Shown here piece by piece: positions 7,421-14,935 of a stretch of DNA of 16,770 nt (its first letter is position 1; each line of letters opens with the position of its first letter). Position numbers and translations under genes: made by a program. The stretch spans positions 1 through 16,770 of the forward strand of contig CATPBC010000182.1 of assembly GCA_955652195.1 (NCBI GenBank), given 5' to 3'. Under the pieces are notes generated by a model that did no database searches, was not told where the DNA came from, and saw only the letters and a program-made list of their open reading frames with translations. Source of the stretch: an uncultured Xanthobacteraceae bacterium (GTDB taxonomy: Bacteria > Pseudomonadota > Alphaproteobacteria > Rhizobiales > Xanthobacteraceae).

Positions 7421-8200
7421 ATGAAACTGCCCAACCGTATTATCGATCTATCCTCGCCGCTTGAAAACGAAACTGTCTACGACCCGCCGTTCATGCGGCC
7501 CAAAATCGTCTACCGCAGCAATGCCGAAACCGCGCCGCTCTTGCTTGAGCTTTTTCCGGGACTGCGCCGCGAGGATCTGCCGGATGGCGAAGCCTGGGCG
7601 ATCGAAGAGATCCAGCTGACGACGCATAACGGCACGCATATGGATGCGCCCATTCACTTCCAATCGAGGTCGATCGACGGCAAGCCAATGATGACCATCG
7701 ATCAAGTGCCGCTCGATTGGTTTTTCCGGCCCGGTGTCAGGCTGGATTTTCGCAAATTGGCCGACGGTCACGTGGTCACCGCCGCGGAGGTGGAAACCGA
7801 GCTCAAGCGCATCGGCCATGAGCTCAAACCCTTCGACATCGTCCTGGTGAATACCCGCGCCGCGAGCTGCGTCGGCACTGACGAATATCTCACCGCGGGC
7901 TGCGGCATGGGGCGAGAAGCCACGCTTTATTTGACCTCGCGCGGCGTGCGCGTCACCGGCATCGACGCCTGGGGCTGGGACGCACCGTTTGTTCATACCC
8001 GGCAGCGCTGGCTGGAAACGCGCGACCCATCGATTATCTGGGAGGGCCACAAAGCCGGCCGTGAAATTCCGTATTGCCATATGGAGAAGTTGTGCAATCT
8101 GGAGCAGCTTCCCGACCACGGCTTCATCGTCGCTTGCTTCCCGTACAAGGTGAAACGCGGCTCGGCGGGCTGGACTCGCGCCGTGGCGCTGTTTGATTAG
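7421..8200 (+). CDS. Cyclase-family (kynurenine formamidase-like) metal hydrolase
   Basis: 259 residues of the 'putative cyclase' fold shared by bacterial kynurenine formamidase and polyketide-related cyclases. The metal signature HxxTHxDxPxHF is present as HNGTHMDAPIHF, with His69, His73, Asp75 and His79 as likely zinc ligands. Further typical segments are DIVLVNTRAA and GVRVTGIDAWGWDAPF. No signal peptide is seen, so it should be cytoplasmic. The start ATG has a GGGGGAG ribosome binding site. No kynurenine-pathway neighbours (kynA, kynU) are present, so the substrate is open; cyclic amides, isatin or formyl-kynurenine are family possibilities. It is divergent from hpnA, which by itself is not evidence of a hopanoid role. 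Confidence 0.85.
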   Translation: MKLPNRIIDLSSPLENETVYDPPFMRPKIVYRSNAETAPLLLELFPGLRREDLPDGEAWAIEEIQLTTHNGTHMDAPIHFQSRSIDGKPMMTIDQVPLDWFFRPGVRLDFRKLADGHVVTAAEVETELKRIGHELKPFDIVLVNTRAASCVGTDEYLTAGCGMGREATLYLTSRGVRVTGIDAWGWDAPFVHTRQRWLETRDPSIIWEGHKAGREIPYCHMEKLCNLEQLPDHGFIVACFPYKVKRGSAGWTRAVALFD

Positions 8201-8228
8201 CGGTGTTCGCCAGGCCGAGCAACGCAAA

Positions 8229-8249
8229 CGGAACCGCATCGAGGTTCCG
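8229..8249. terminator. Hairpin after the cyclase-family gene
   Basis: CGGAACC (8229-8235) and GGTTCCG (8243-8249) pair perfectly around a 7-nt loop, 28 bp after the gene's stop. There is no T-tract directly after it, so efficiency as an intrinsic terminator is doubtful. Confidence 0.35.
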
Positions 8250-8259
8250 CGATTGCGAT

Positions 8260-8280
8260 CAGCCGAAGGCTGTTTAAATA
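8260..8280 (+). terminator. Short hairpin with T/A tail before yccF-like gene
   Basis: CAGCC-gaa-GGCTG (8260-8272) is followed by TTTAAATA. It looks like a minimal intrinsic terminator for the cyclase-family gene. It ends a few bases before the next start codon and may occupy that gene's leader. Confidence 0.35.
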
Positions 8281-8286
8281 ACAAAA

Positions 8287-8730
8287 ATGTCGCCAATCGC
8301 CTTCCTACTCAATCTCTTGTGGATCGTCTTCGGCGGGATCTGGATGGCGATCGCCTGGGTGTTTGCCGCAATCATTATGGCGATCACCATTATCGGCCTG
8401 CCGTGGGCCCGCGCCGCTTTCAGCATCGCTTCGTACACATTATTGCCGTTTGGCCGAAAGGCGGTCTCGCGCGCCGAATATTCCGGCCGCCGTGACCTTG
8501 GTACCGGACCGTTCGGGCTCATTGGCAACATCATTTGGCTGGTGCTTGCCGGTTGGTGGCTGGCGCTCGGCCACCTGATCACGGCGGTGTTGCTTGCCGT
8601 GACAATCATCGGCATTCCCTTTGCATGGGCGCATTTGAAGCTTGCCGGCATTGCACTCTGGCCGATCGGCAAAGAGATCGTCGCCGCCGACGCGGTGCCG
8701 TTCAGCCGCTCCTTCCCTGTGGAGCGATAG
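8287..8730 (+). CDS. YccF-domain inner-membrane protein
   Basis: 147 residues with an internal duplication typical of the YccF family. Two hydrophobic hairpins each contain the pattern ITIIG-x-P-x-A (AITIIGLPWARAAF near 37-50; VTIIGIPFAWAHLKL near 105-119), each followed by a P-(F/I)-G-(R/K) turn (LLPFGRKAV, LWPIGKEIV). It is predicted to sit in the cytoplasmic membrane. The role of YccF proteins is unknown. No Shine-Dalgarno precedes the ATG; the leader is TTTAAATAACAAAA, just after a small hairpin. The gene converges on the molybdopterin oxidoreductase gene with only 17 bp between stops. Confidence 0.85.
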   Translation: MSPIAFLLNLLWIVFGGIWMAIAWVFAAIIMAITIIGLPWARAAFSIASYTLLPFGRKAVSRAEYSGRRDLGTGPFGLIGNIIWLVLAGWWLALGHLITAVLLAVTIIGIPFAWAHLKLAGIALWPIGKEIVAADAVPFSRSFPVER

Positions 8731-8747
8731 CGCAGCGGGCGAGGTGG

Positions 8748-10838
8748 TTAGGCTCTTCGCAGCCAGACTTTGTTATCGTGGAAGGCCGCACCGCCGAACG
8801 GCGCGATCGAATCGGCTCCGGTCAATGTGTTGATGCCGCGGCCATCGGCGAAGGCTGCGTTGGGCCACAGCGATTCTGCGATCAAAACGCCGCGGCGGAC
8901 GCCCTCGAACAGCCTGGCGTGCAGCCGCACTTCGCCACGCTTATTGCCGAGTACCACTTCATCGCCATGCGCGACGCCGCATCCGGCGGCATCCTGTGGA
9001 TGAATCATGACTTCGGGCCGCCCTTCCGTCGCCTGCGAAGTTCGCGTCTCGGTGAAGCTCGAGTTGAGAAAGCCGCGCGCCGGCGAAGTGGCGAGCCGGA
9101 ACGGATGGGCGGTATCGGCTTCCTCGATCACCTCCCAATGATCAGGCAGTTCGGGCATCGGGGTGGTGATCGTGGTCCGGTGCCAGCGCCGGAACGGCAC
9201 GGTCGGCCAGTCCGGCTTGAAACGGAATTTGCCGTCCGGATAGGCAAAGCCGTTGAGATAATGTGCGGTGGCAAAATCCGGTTGGCAGTCGATCCAGCGA
9301 TTGGACTCAAGCTCAGCGAGTGTGCCCCAGCCGGAATTTTGCAGCGACGCGTCGATCAATTGGCGCGGCGACATATCGAAACCTGGATGGTTGGCGCCGA
9401 GCCGTTTTGCCAGCGCGCAGATCACTTCGTGGTTGTTGCGGCACTCGCCGGGCGGCTCGATCAGCTTCGGACCGAGCAGGATGTATTGGCTGCCGCCGGC
9501 CGTGTAGAAATCGTCGTGCTCGATGAACATCGTGGCGGGAAGCACGATATCGGCCGCTTTGGCCGTGTCGGTCATGAACTGCTCGTGCACGCAGACAAAA
9601 AGATCGTCGCGGGCAAAGCCGCGCTTCACCGCGGTCTGGTCGGGGGCGACGGCGACCGGATTAGTGTTCTGAATGAGCATCGCAGTGACGGGGGGCCCGC
9701 CGATCAGCGCTTCCTCTTCACCGGTCAAGATGGCGCCGATACGGGACTGGTCGAGCATGCGAATCGAAGGATCGCGCAGATCGCTGCCTTCGATCAGGCT
9801 GTTGTTCAGGTGGAACACGCCGCCATTGTTGTGAAAGGCGCCGCCGCCTTCGAGTTGCCAGGCGCCGGTAACGGCGGCGATGCAGCTCGCCGCGTGCATG
9901 TTCACGGCGCCGTTGCGCGAGCGCGAGAAGCCGTAGCCGAGACGGAAAAAGGCGCGTTTTCTTTCGCCGATAAGCCGGGCGAAGGACTCGATCGTCTCCG
10001 CCGGGCAACCGGTGATGGCGGCCGCCCATTCCGGATCGCGGCTTCGCACATGGTCGGCGAGTTCATGCGGCGCGTCGGTGTAGCGTTCGAGATAGTCCCA
10101 ATCCGCCTTGCCGTCGCGGAACAGGCAGTGCATCACGGCGCAGGCGAGCGCGCCGTCGGTGCCGGGCCGGATCAGCACCGGTAGATCCGCCTGCTTCATG
10201 GTCGTATTCATGTAGACGTCGACGACGGCGATCTTGGCGCTACGCTCTTTGCGGGCGCGCGTCGCATGCGTCATCACATTGACCTGGGTGTTGGCCGCAT
10301 TGGTCCCCCAGATCACGACCAGGTCGGACTTCGCCATCTCGCGCGGGTCGGCGCCGGCAAGCTTTCCGGTGCCGGCGATGAAACCGGTGAAAGCCGGATT
10401 GACGCAGATCGTGGAAAAGAAGCCGGAATATTTCTTGGCGTGGCGCAGGCGATGGATGCCGTCGCGCATTACGTAGCCCATCGTGCCGGCGTAAAGATAC
10501 GGCCAGACGGTTTGTGAACCGTGCTTCTGTTCGGCGCGCGTGAACTCTTCGGCCACGATGTCGAGCGCGTCGTCCCAGGAAATCGGCGCAAACTCGCCGC
10601 CGCCTTTAGCGCCGATACGGCGCAGCGGGTGCTTCAGCCGGTCGGGGTGATGTGCGCGCTCGGCATAGCGCGCCACTTTGGCGCAGATGACCCCTGCCGT
10701 GTAGGCATTATCCCGCGCGCCGCGCACCCGGCCGATCGTATGATCGTCGAAGATCTCGACTTCCAGGGCGCAGGTCGAGGGGCAGTCGTGCGGGCAGGCC
10801 GAAGCGCCGATCTTTTTTGGGCGGACAAGCTGGTTCAT
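8748..10838 (-). CDS. Cytoplasmic molybdopterin oxidoreductase with [4Fe-4S] domain
   Basis: A 696-residue member of the DMSO reductase / formate dehydrogenase superfamily (bis-MGD molybdenum enzymes). An N-terminal iron-sulfur motif is visible: Cys15, Cys19 and Cys23 in CPHDCPSTC, and Cys52 in VICAKV. Other typical segments are SWDDALD at 87-93, STICVNPAFTG around 142-152 with Cys145 at the place of the usual Mo ligand, VIWGTNAANT, and NTNPVAVAPD. The C-terminal molybdopterin dinucleotide-binding domain includes SPARGFLNSSFTET and GVAHGDEVVLGN. There is no twin-arginine signal, so it should be cytoplasmic. No electron-transfer or membrane subunit gene is adjacent, so its partner is unknown; the divergent quinone-oxidoreductase-like gene is the only redox neighbour. 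A weak ribosome binding site precedes ATG 10838. The substrate cannot be read from the sequence. Confidence 0.9.
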   Translation of the reverse strand: MNQLVRPKKIGASACPHDCPSTCALEVEIFDDHTIGRVRGARDNAYTAGVICAKVARYAERAHHPDRLKHPLRRIGAKGGGEFAPISWDDALDIVAEEFTRAEQKHGSQTVWPYLYAGTMGYVMRDGIHRLRHAKKYSGFFSTICVNPAFTGFIAGTGKLAGADPREMAKSDLVVIWGTNAANTQVNVMTHATRARKERSAKIAVVDVYMNTTMKQADLPVLIRPGTDGALACAVMHCLFRDGKADWDYLERYTDAPHELADHVRSRDPEWAAAITGCPAETIESFARLIGERKRAFFRLGYGFSRSRNGAVNMHAASCIAAVTGAWQLEGGGAFHNNGGVFHLNNSLIEGSDLRDPSIRMLDQSRIGAILTGEEEALIGGPPVTAMLIQNTNPVAVAPDQTAVKRGFARDDLFVCVHEQFMTDTAKAADIVLPATMFIEHDDFYTAGGSQYILLGPKLIEPPGECRNNHEVICALAKRLGANHPGFDMSPRQLIDASLQNSGWGTLAELESNRWIDCQPDFATAHYLNGFAYPDGKFRFKPDWPTVPFRRWHRTTITTPMPELPDHWEVIEEADTAHPFRLATSPARGFLNSSFTETRTSQATEGRPEVMIHPQDAAGCGVAHGDEVVLGNKRGEVRLHARLFEGVRRGVLIAESLWPNAAFADGRGINTLTGADSIAPFGGAAFHDNKVWLRRA

Positions 10839-10909
10839 TGGTGAACGGTTCTCGCGCGACGTTTTGCCGAAGCAGTTGAACCTGGCATGGCATCAACGAT
10901 ACCACACCG

Positions 10910-10933
10910 TACAATATAGGCGCGACCGGAGGA
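10910..10933 (+). promoter_or_regulatory. Candidate -10 box and ribosome binding site for the quinone-oxidoreductase gene
   Basis: TACAAT at 10910-10915 is a near-consensus -10 box 25 bp before ATG 10940. GGAGG at 10928-10932 is a strong ribosome binding site. No good -35 is visible at 16-18 bp spacing. The gap to the divergent molybdopterin oxidoreductase is only 101 bp, so the two promoters must be close. Confidence 0.4.
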
Positions 10934-10939
10934 TGGACC

Positions 10940-11914
10940 ATGCAAGCTGCCGTTTTGGGCGACAAAGGCGTTGAAATCCGCGACCTGCCGAAGCCGGCGC
11001 CGAAGCCGAACGAGGTACTGATCCGGGTGCGGGCCTCAAGCCTCAACCGGGCGGATCTTCTCGTCGCCTTGGGCCACCAGCACGGCAGCGTCGGTGGCGT
11101 CGGCGCGCGGCTTGGCTTGGAGTGCGCGGGCGAGGTCGAGGCGGCTGGCAGTGAAGTGGAGGGAATCAAGCCTGGGGACCGCATTATGGCCTCAGCCCCT
11201 GGCGGCTTTGCGGAATATGTCGTGACCGATGCCGGGCGGGTGCATCGCATTCCGGGAAACAATATGAGCTACGAGCAGGCGGCATGCTTTCCGGTCGCCT
11301 TGCAGACGATGCACAATGCCGTGGTGACCGCCGGTCGCTTAAAGCGCGGTGAGACCATGCTGATGCAAGGGGCCAGCGCCGGCGTCGGCCTCATGGGCAT
11401 GCAGATTGGCAAGCTCATGGGCGCTTCGCTGGTGATCGGCACATCGACCAATGCTGATCGCCGTGCGCGGCTCCACGAATTCGGCTGCGATCTCGCGCTC
11501 GACTCGGCCGATCCAAGCTGGCCCGACCAGGTCAAAAACGCTACCGGCGGAAAGGGCGTCGATCTCATCGTCGATCTCGTTTCGGCGCCTGTCGCCAATC
11601 AGAACTTGGAAGCGGCCAGTATTCTCGGCCGTATTGTCAATGTTGGCCGGCTTGGCGGCATGAATGGCGAGTTCGATTTCGACAAGCATGCGCTCAAACG
11701 CATCGACTATATCGGCGTAACATTCCGGACCCGCAGCGCTGAAGAGGTACGCGAGATCAATCGCCGCATGCGCGCCGATCTATGGCCCGCGATCGAAGCG
11801 GGCAAGCTGTCGCTGCCGATCCACAAAACCTACAAGCTTGCGGATATCGACGAAGCGCTGGCGCTGATGCGCGCCAATCGCCACTTCGGCAAGGTCGTCA
11901 TCAGCGTGTCGTGA
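10940..11914 (+). CDS. Zinc-independent MDR oxidoreductase, quinone oxidoreductase type
   Basis: 324 residues of the medium-chain dehydrogenase/reductase superfamily, closest in pattern to NADPH:quinone oxidoreductase / TP53I3-like enzymes. It has the GroES-like domain with ASSLNRADLL (the quinone-reductase Asn-Arg-Ala-Asp motif) and LGLECAGEV, and lacks the Cys/His set of zinc alcohol dehydrogenases. The Rossmann loop is GASAGVGLMG at residues 144-153. C-terminal segments IHKTYKLADIDEALALM and GKVVISV are typical. It should be a cytoplasmic NADPH-dependent reductase of quinones or enones; the substrate is unknown. A strong GGAGG precedes the ATG. The NUDIX gene follows after 48 bp in the same direction and may be co-transcribed. 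Confidence 0.9.
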   Translation: MQAAVLGDKGVEIRDLPKPAPKPNEVLIRVRASSLNRADLLVALGHQHGSVGGVGARLGLECAGEVEAAGSEVEGIKPGDRIMASAPGGFAEYVVTDAGRVHRIPGNNMSYEQAACFPVALQTMHNAVVTAGRLKRGETMLMQGASAGVGLMGMQIGKLMGASLVIGTSTNADRRARLHEFGCDLALDSADPSWPDQVKNATGGKGVDLIVDLVSAPVANQNLEAASILGRIVNVGRLGGMNGEFDFDKHALKRIDYIGVTFRTRSAEEVREINRRMRADLWPAIEAGKLSLPIHKTYKLADIDEALALMRANRHFGKVVISVS

Positions 11915-11962
11915 ATCCGCAGCCTACTTGCTCTTGGAGCGGGCATCCGGCATAGGTTTTAC

Positions 11963-12577
11963 ATGACTGATTCGGCGAAGGGCCACGCGCCGATTCTGGC
12001 CGCGGGGGGCATCGTCTTACGCGGAAAGTCGCGACCGCGCGTCGCCATTGTGCGATTGCGAAGGGAAAAGGCTTGGGTTCTGCCCAAAGGCAAGCTCATG
12101 CCGCGGGAACATCCCCGCGATGGCGCCAAGCGCGAGGTGCTGGAAGAGACCGGATACAACGTATCGGTCCACGAATTTCTCGGCTCGATGTGCTACGCCG
12201 CAGAAGGCAAGATCAAGATTGTGCAGTTCTGGTTGATGCGCGCGGTCGGCTCGCCCGCGCGTGAGCTGATGGACGACGTCAAAGCAGTGAAGTGGCTACC
12301 ATTGCGGCAAGCGATTGCCATGCTCAGCCGCCCCCATGAAAAAGTATTCCTCACCCATGTCGGCCCGATCGCGCTTGACCACGCCAAGAAGTCCGGGCGG
12401 GCTAGGTCGCGCGGTTTACTGCGAAATGGCGCCGCACGCGTTGCGAAGATTCCGGCTGTCTCGGTCGAGCACGTGATTGCGGTCGATTACGACAAAACCC
12501 GGCCAAATGCCTTCGTCAAGGCGCTCGCCAGCTGGCGGAATCGCGCCGTACAATATTCGGCGCGTAAGGCGAGCTAG
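11963..12577 (+). CDS. NUDIX hydrolase with C-terminal extension
   Basis: 204 residues. A perfect Nudix box GX5EX7REX2EEXG is present: Gly43, Glu49, Arg57-Glu58, Glu61-Glu62, Gly64, providing the Mg2+ site for hydrolysis of nucleoside diphosphates linked to another moiety. The PKGK just before the box resembles diadenosine/diphosphoinositol polyphosphate hydrolases, but the substrate is not certain. The Nudix fold ends near residue 140. About 60 further residues (rich in Lys/Arg, ending SWRNRAVQYSARKAS) have no domain I recognise. Only a weak AGG lies before ATG 11963. The stop TAG is contiguous with a palindromic repeat, so the repeat edge defines the gene's end. Confidence 0.88.
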   Translation: MTDSAKGHAPILAAGGIVLRGKSRPRVAIVRLRREKAWVLPKGKLMPREHPRDGAKREVLEETGYNVSVHEFLGSMCYAAEGKIKIVQFWLMRAVGSPARELMDDVKAVKWLPLRQAIAMLSRPHEKVFLTHVGPIALDHAKKSGRARSRGLLRNGAARVAKIPAVSVEHVIAVDYDKTRPNAFVKALASWRNRAVQYSARKAS

Positions 12578-12792
12578 AGCATGATCCCGAAAAGTGGGAA
12601 CCGGTTTTCGGAAAAGATCATGCTCAAGCAAAAAGCATGATCCCAAAAAGTGGGAACCGGTTTCCCGCCTGCGCGAAGCTAGTAACCGTTTGCACTTTCG
12701 TCTGATGCTTCGGCGGGCGAAGGCAGGTCGGAAAAGATCATGCTCAACAAAAAAGCTAGAACAACGATTTAAGGAAATCTCATGGCGCTCTA
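12575..12792. repeat. Composite palindromic repeat (GAGCATGATC family), one intact and one split copy
   Basis: Copy 1 (12577-12625) has 10-bp ends GAGCATGATC/GATCATGCTC and an inner CCGAAAA/TTTTCGG stem. Copy 2 begins at 12635: 12635-12663 matches 12579-12607 with one change, and 12728-12747 matches 12608-12627 exactly. The two halves of copy 2 are separated by 64 bp (12664-12727) that can itself fold (CCCGCC/GGCGGG, CGAAGC/GCTTCG, CCTGC/GCAGG). The whole block is bounded by TAGAGC (12575-12580) and GCTCTA (12787-12792). It lies between convergent NUDIX and KirBac genes. This repeat family is, from memory, abundant in Bradyrhizobiaceae. Nothing further is evident in 12793-12853. Confidence 0.78.
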
Positions 12793-12853
12793 AAGGACCA
12801 GCGACGCGGCGCCCGTGCGTTTCAATCCTGAAATCGGCGGGCGGCGCGTCCAA

Positions 12854-13750
12854 TTATTCGGGCTCGACCTCGTGGAATACGCTGTAGTCGATCACCAGCT
12901 TGCCTTCATTCGATGTGCTGGTGATGTCGCGATAGCGATAGTTCCAGCGGATGTCCTCGTGCGAATAAAGCCGCCGCGCATAGAGATGCTGCGCTGAGCT
13001 GTCGTCGACGCCGCTGACATTGAGCGTGAGCGAACCGCTGGCAGCGGCGAGATCGGCCGCGGTCATGCGGTATAACGGGCTTGTTTCGTCGATGGTATGG
13101 AATATGGACCAACTCAGTATGAACATCGGGTGTTCGCGGCGATCGAGCAGGAGCTCGTGGTAGCGGCGTAGCTCGTAGCCTTCCAGGGTAGTTTCGATCC
13201 GAAAAAACCACAGCCGCGCGGTTGCTTGTGAAATCGTATTGTTACGGGCATTGGCGATCCGGATCATCAGGGTCGGCTGGCCCTGATGGACGGTCACAAC
13301 GGCATATTGGGCGAAGACGAAGCGGGCGCGGGGGCGCGAAAAACGGGCGAAGATCAGCCCGGTCATCACCGCGAGGAATGACATCCCGGTGAAAATCTCT
13401 GCGGTGGCGATGAAATGCCCGTAATGCGTCTGCGGATGCATGTCGCCGTAGCCGACAGTGGCGAGAGTCTCGACCGAAAAATAAAAAAAGCCGAGCGGCT
13501 CATTGCCGGCGACATTGGCGATCGGTTCGTTGCCGAGCCAGTACAAGAACGCGAAGAGCGTGTTGAGGATAATGAAGATCGCCGCCGCGGTGCCGAAGAA
13601 GACCGGCCAATACACCGTCATCGAGCGGTGATAGAGATCGGTCCAAAAACTGTCGGACAAGCCGCGGGTTTCGATTTCTTGCTTGCCGATGCGAACGAGG
13701 TGCGCGCCACCCTGTCGCCTCAGTTCGATCTGCTTTTTAGCTTTCGCCAA
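12854..13750 (-). CDS. Inward-rectifier-type potassium channel (KirBac)
   Basis: 298 residues with the KirBac layout: a basic N-terminal cytoplasmic part with an amphipathic segment (SDSFWTDLYHRSMTVYWPVF), TM1 about 46-71, a pore helix, selectivity filter TVGYGD at 98-103, TM2 about 113-135, then a large cytoplasmic immunoglobulin-like Kir domain (ARFVFAQYAVVTVHQGQPTLMIRIAN onward). The GNEPLGFFYFSVETLATVGYGDMHP stretch is highly family-typical. It forms tetrameric K+ channels in the inner membrane. The start appears to be TTG at 13750: no in-frame ATG or GTG fits, an in-frame TAG lies 15 bp upstream, and AGGA lies 10 nt before TTG. Its start is 12 nt after the stop of the LigJ-type gene, so co-transcription is likely. 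Confidence 0.92.
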   Translation of the reverse strand: MAKAKKQIELRRQGGAHLVRIGKQEIETRGLSDSFWTDLYHRSMTVYWPVFFGTAAAIFIILNTLFAFLYWLGNEPIANVAGNEPLGFFYFSVETLATVGYGDMHPQTHYGHFIATAEIFTGMSFLAVMTGLIFARFSRPRARFVFAQYAVVTVHQGQPTLMIRIANARNNTISQATARLWFFRIETTLEGYELRRYHELLLDRREHPMFILSWSIFHTIDETSPLYRMTAADLAAASGSLTLNVSGVDDSSAQHLYARRLYSHEDIRWNYRYRDITSTSNEGKLVIDYSVFHEVEPE

Positions 13751-13762
13751 AGCGGGTGAATC

Positions 13763-14791
13763 CTATGCCGTCGCCGCAACCTTTGTTTTCAGCCGGCTGA
13801 ACACTCTGCGGGCGTTTCCTTCGAATATTTTTCGCCGCGCGCTCTCGTCGAGCCCGCGGGCATTATCGACGTAACGCTTGGTGTCGTCGAAATAATGACC
13901 CGATCTGGGATCAACGCCTTTGACCGCCCCGACCATTTCCGATGCGAACAGGATGTTTTCGGCCGGCACGACTTCGGCGAGCAGATTTATGCCCGGCTGG
14001 TGATAGACGCAGGTATCGAAGAAAATATTGTTCTTGATGATCTCGACGAGCTCCGGCCGCCCATTGTTGAGCGCGATGCCGCGGAAACGACCCCAATGGA
14101 ACGGCACCGCGCCGCCGCCATGCGGGATAATCAATTTCAAAGTCGGAAAGTCCTTGAACAGATCGGAAAGGATAAGCTGCATGAATGCCATGGTATCGGC
14201 GTTGAGGTAATACGAACCGGTCGTATGCATGGCCGGGTTACAGCAGCCGGACACGTGAATCATGGCTGGTACGTCGAGCTCGACCATTTTTTCGTAGAAC
14301 GGATACCACCACTTGTCGGTCAGTGGCGGCGCATTGAAATAGCCGCCGGATGGATCGGGATTGAGATTGCAGCCGATGAATCCCATTTTCACGCAGCGTT
14401 CCAGTTCCCCGATAGCGTTCTTAGGCGGCACGCCCGGTGATTGCGGCAACTGGCACACGCCGACGAAATTCTGCGGAAACAGTGAGACGACGCGCGCGAT
14501 CAGATCGTTGCAGATTTGGGACCATTCGAGGCTTACGGTCTCATCGCCGATATGATGGCCCATGCCCGATGCGCGCGGCGAGAAGATCGTCAGATCGGTA
14601 CCGCGGTCACGCTGCAATTTGAGCTGATTTTGCTCGATGCTTTCGCGGATTTCGTCGTCCGATATTTTCAGCGAGGCGCGCGACGGCATCGCGGTCTTGT
14701 CGCCCGAGCTCACGGCCGCCGTCTGTTCCTTGCGGAAACGATGCAGATCCTTGGGTTCGGTGGTGTAGTGGCCGTGGCAATCGATGATCAT
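13763..14791 (-). CDS. 4-oxalomesaconate hydratase-like amidohydrolase (LigJ type)
   Basis: 342 residues beginning MIIDCHGHYTT, an amidohydrolase-superfamily (cog3618/ACMSD-like) barrel. Likely metal and active-site residues: His6 and His8 (HxH), His179 in MIHVSG, His224 in IPHGGGAVPFHWGR, and Glu285 in ASEMVG. LigJ hydrates 4-oxalomesaconate to 4-carboxy-4-hydroxy-2-oxoadipate in protocatechuate 4,5-cleavage and gallate degradation, and length and N-terminus agree with LigJ. The reading frame is open back to 14887, but ATG 14791 starts exactly at the family N-terminus, and the extension would cross a promoter-like region. An aldolase gene lies divergently, which suits a hydratase-then-aldolase pathway. 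A related gamma-resorcylate or other decarboxylase-type activity remains possible. Confidence 0.82.
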   Translation of the reverse strand: MIIDCHGHYTTEPKDLHRFRKEQTAAVSSGDKTAMPSRASLKISDDEIRESIEQNQLKLQRDRGTDLTIFSPRASGMGHHIGDETVSLEWSQICNDLIARVVSLFPQNFVGVCQLPQSPGVPPKNAIGELERCVKMGFIGCNLNPDPSGGYFNAPPLTDKWWYPFYEKMVELDVPAMIHVSGCCNPAMHTTGSYYLNADTMAFMQLILSDLFKDFPTLKLIIPHGGGAVPFHWGRFRGIALNNGRPELVEIIKNNIFFDTCVYHQPGINLLAEVVPAENILFASEMVGAVKGVDPRSGHYFDDTKRYVDNARGLDESARRKIFEGNARRVFSRLKTKVAATA

Positions 14792-14826
14792 GAGATAGCG
14801 CCATTCCGGGGGGTTGAGAAGTTCAG

Positions 14827-14854
14827 ATGCTAGGGCCCATTGCGCGATTGTCAA
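14827..14854 (-). promoter_or_regulatory. Candidate promoter for the LigJ-type gene
   Basis: On the minus strand TTGACA (14854-14849) and TAGCAT (14832-14827) are 16 bp apart. This is a perfect -35 with a 4/6 -10. Predicted transcription would start about 30 nt before ATG 14791, which also argues against the longer start at 14887. Confidence 0.42.
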
Positions 14855-14887
14855 ACGGCGCGGATTTTCAGACGGCACGATTGTCAA
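14845..14887. repeat. Direct repeat CGATTGTCAA x2 in the divergent promoter region
   Basis: CGATTGTCAA occurs at 14845-14854 and 14878-14887, 33 bp apart (about three helical turns). The first copy contains the -35 hexamer of the candidate LigJ-side promoter. It could be an operator pair for a regulator acting on both divergent genes. Chance repetition of a TTGACA-like box is the alternative. Confidence 0.4.
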
Positions 14888-14935
14888 GCGCTATGAAAGA
14901 ACGAAGCAAACGATCGAGCATCCGACGTTTCTATT

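Noticed and set aside
7294..7434. N-terminal extension of HpnA from 7434
   Set aside because: It would place 47 unrelated residues before the Rossmann fold and overlap the divergent cyclase-family start; ATG 7293 has its own ribosome binding site.
8535..10184. 549-codon plus-strand open frame
   Set aside because: It lies antisense to the molybdopterin oxidoreductase, shows no recognisable motif, and has the Arg/Ala/Gly/His-rich makeup typical of a shadow frame opposite a high-GC gene.
12575..12792. Possible CRISPR array
   Set aside because: Only two palindromic repeat copies, one split internally, with no regular unique spacers and no cas genes. It is a palindromic intergenic element.
14792..14887. 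N-terminal extension of the LigJ-type protein from 14887
   Set aside because: The extra 32 residues precede the family's exact N-terminus (MIIDCHGH) and would overlap the candidate promoter and direct repeats.
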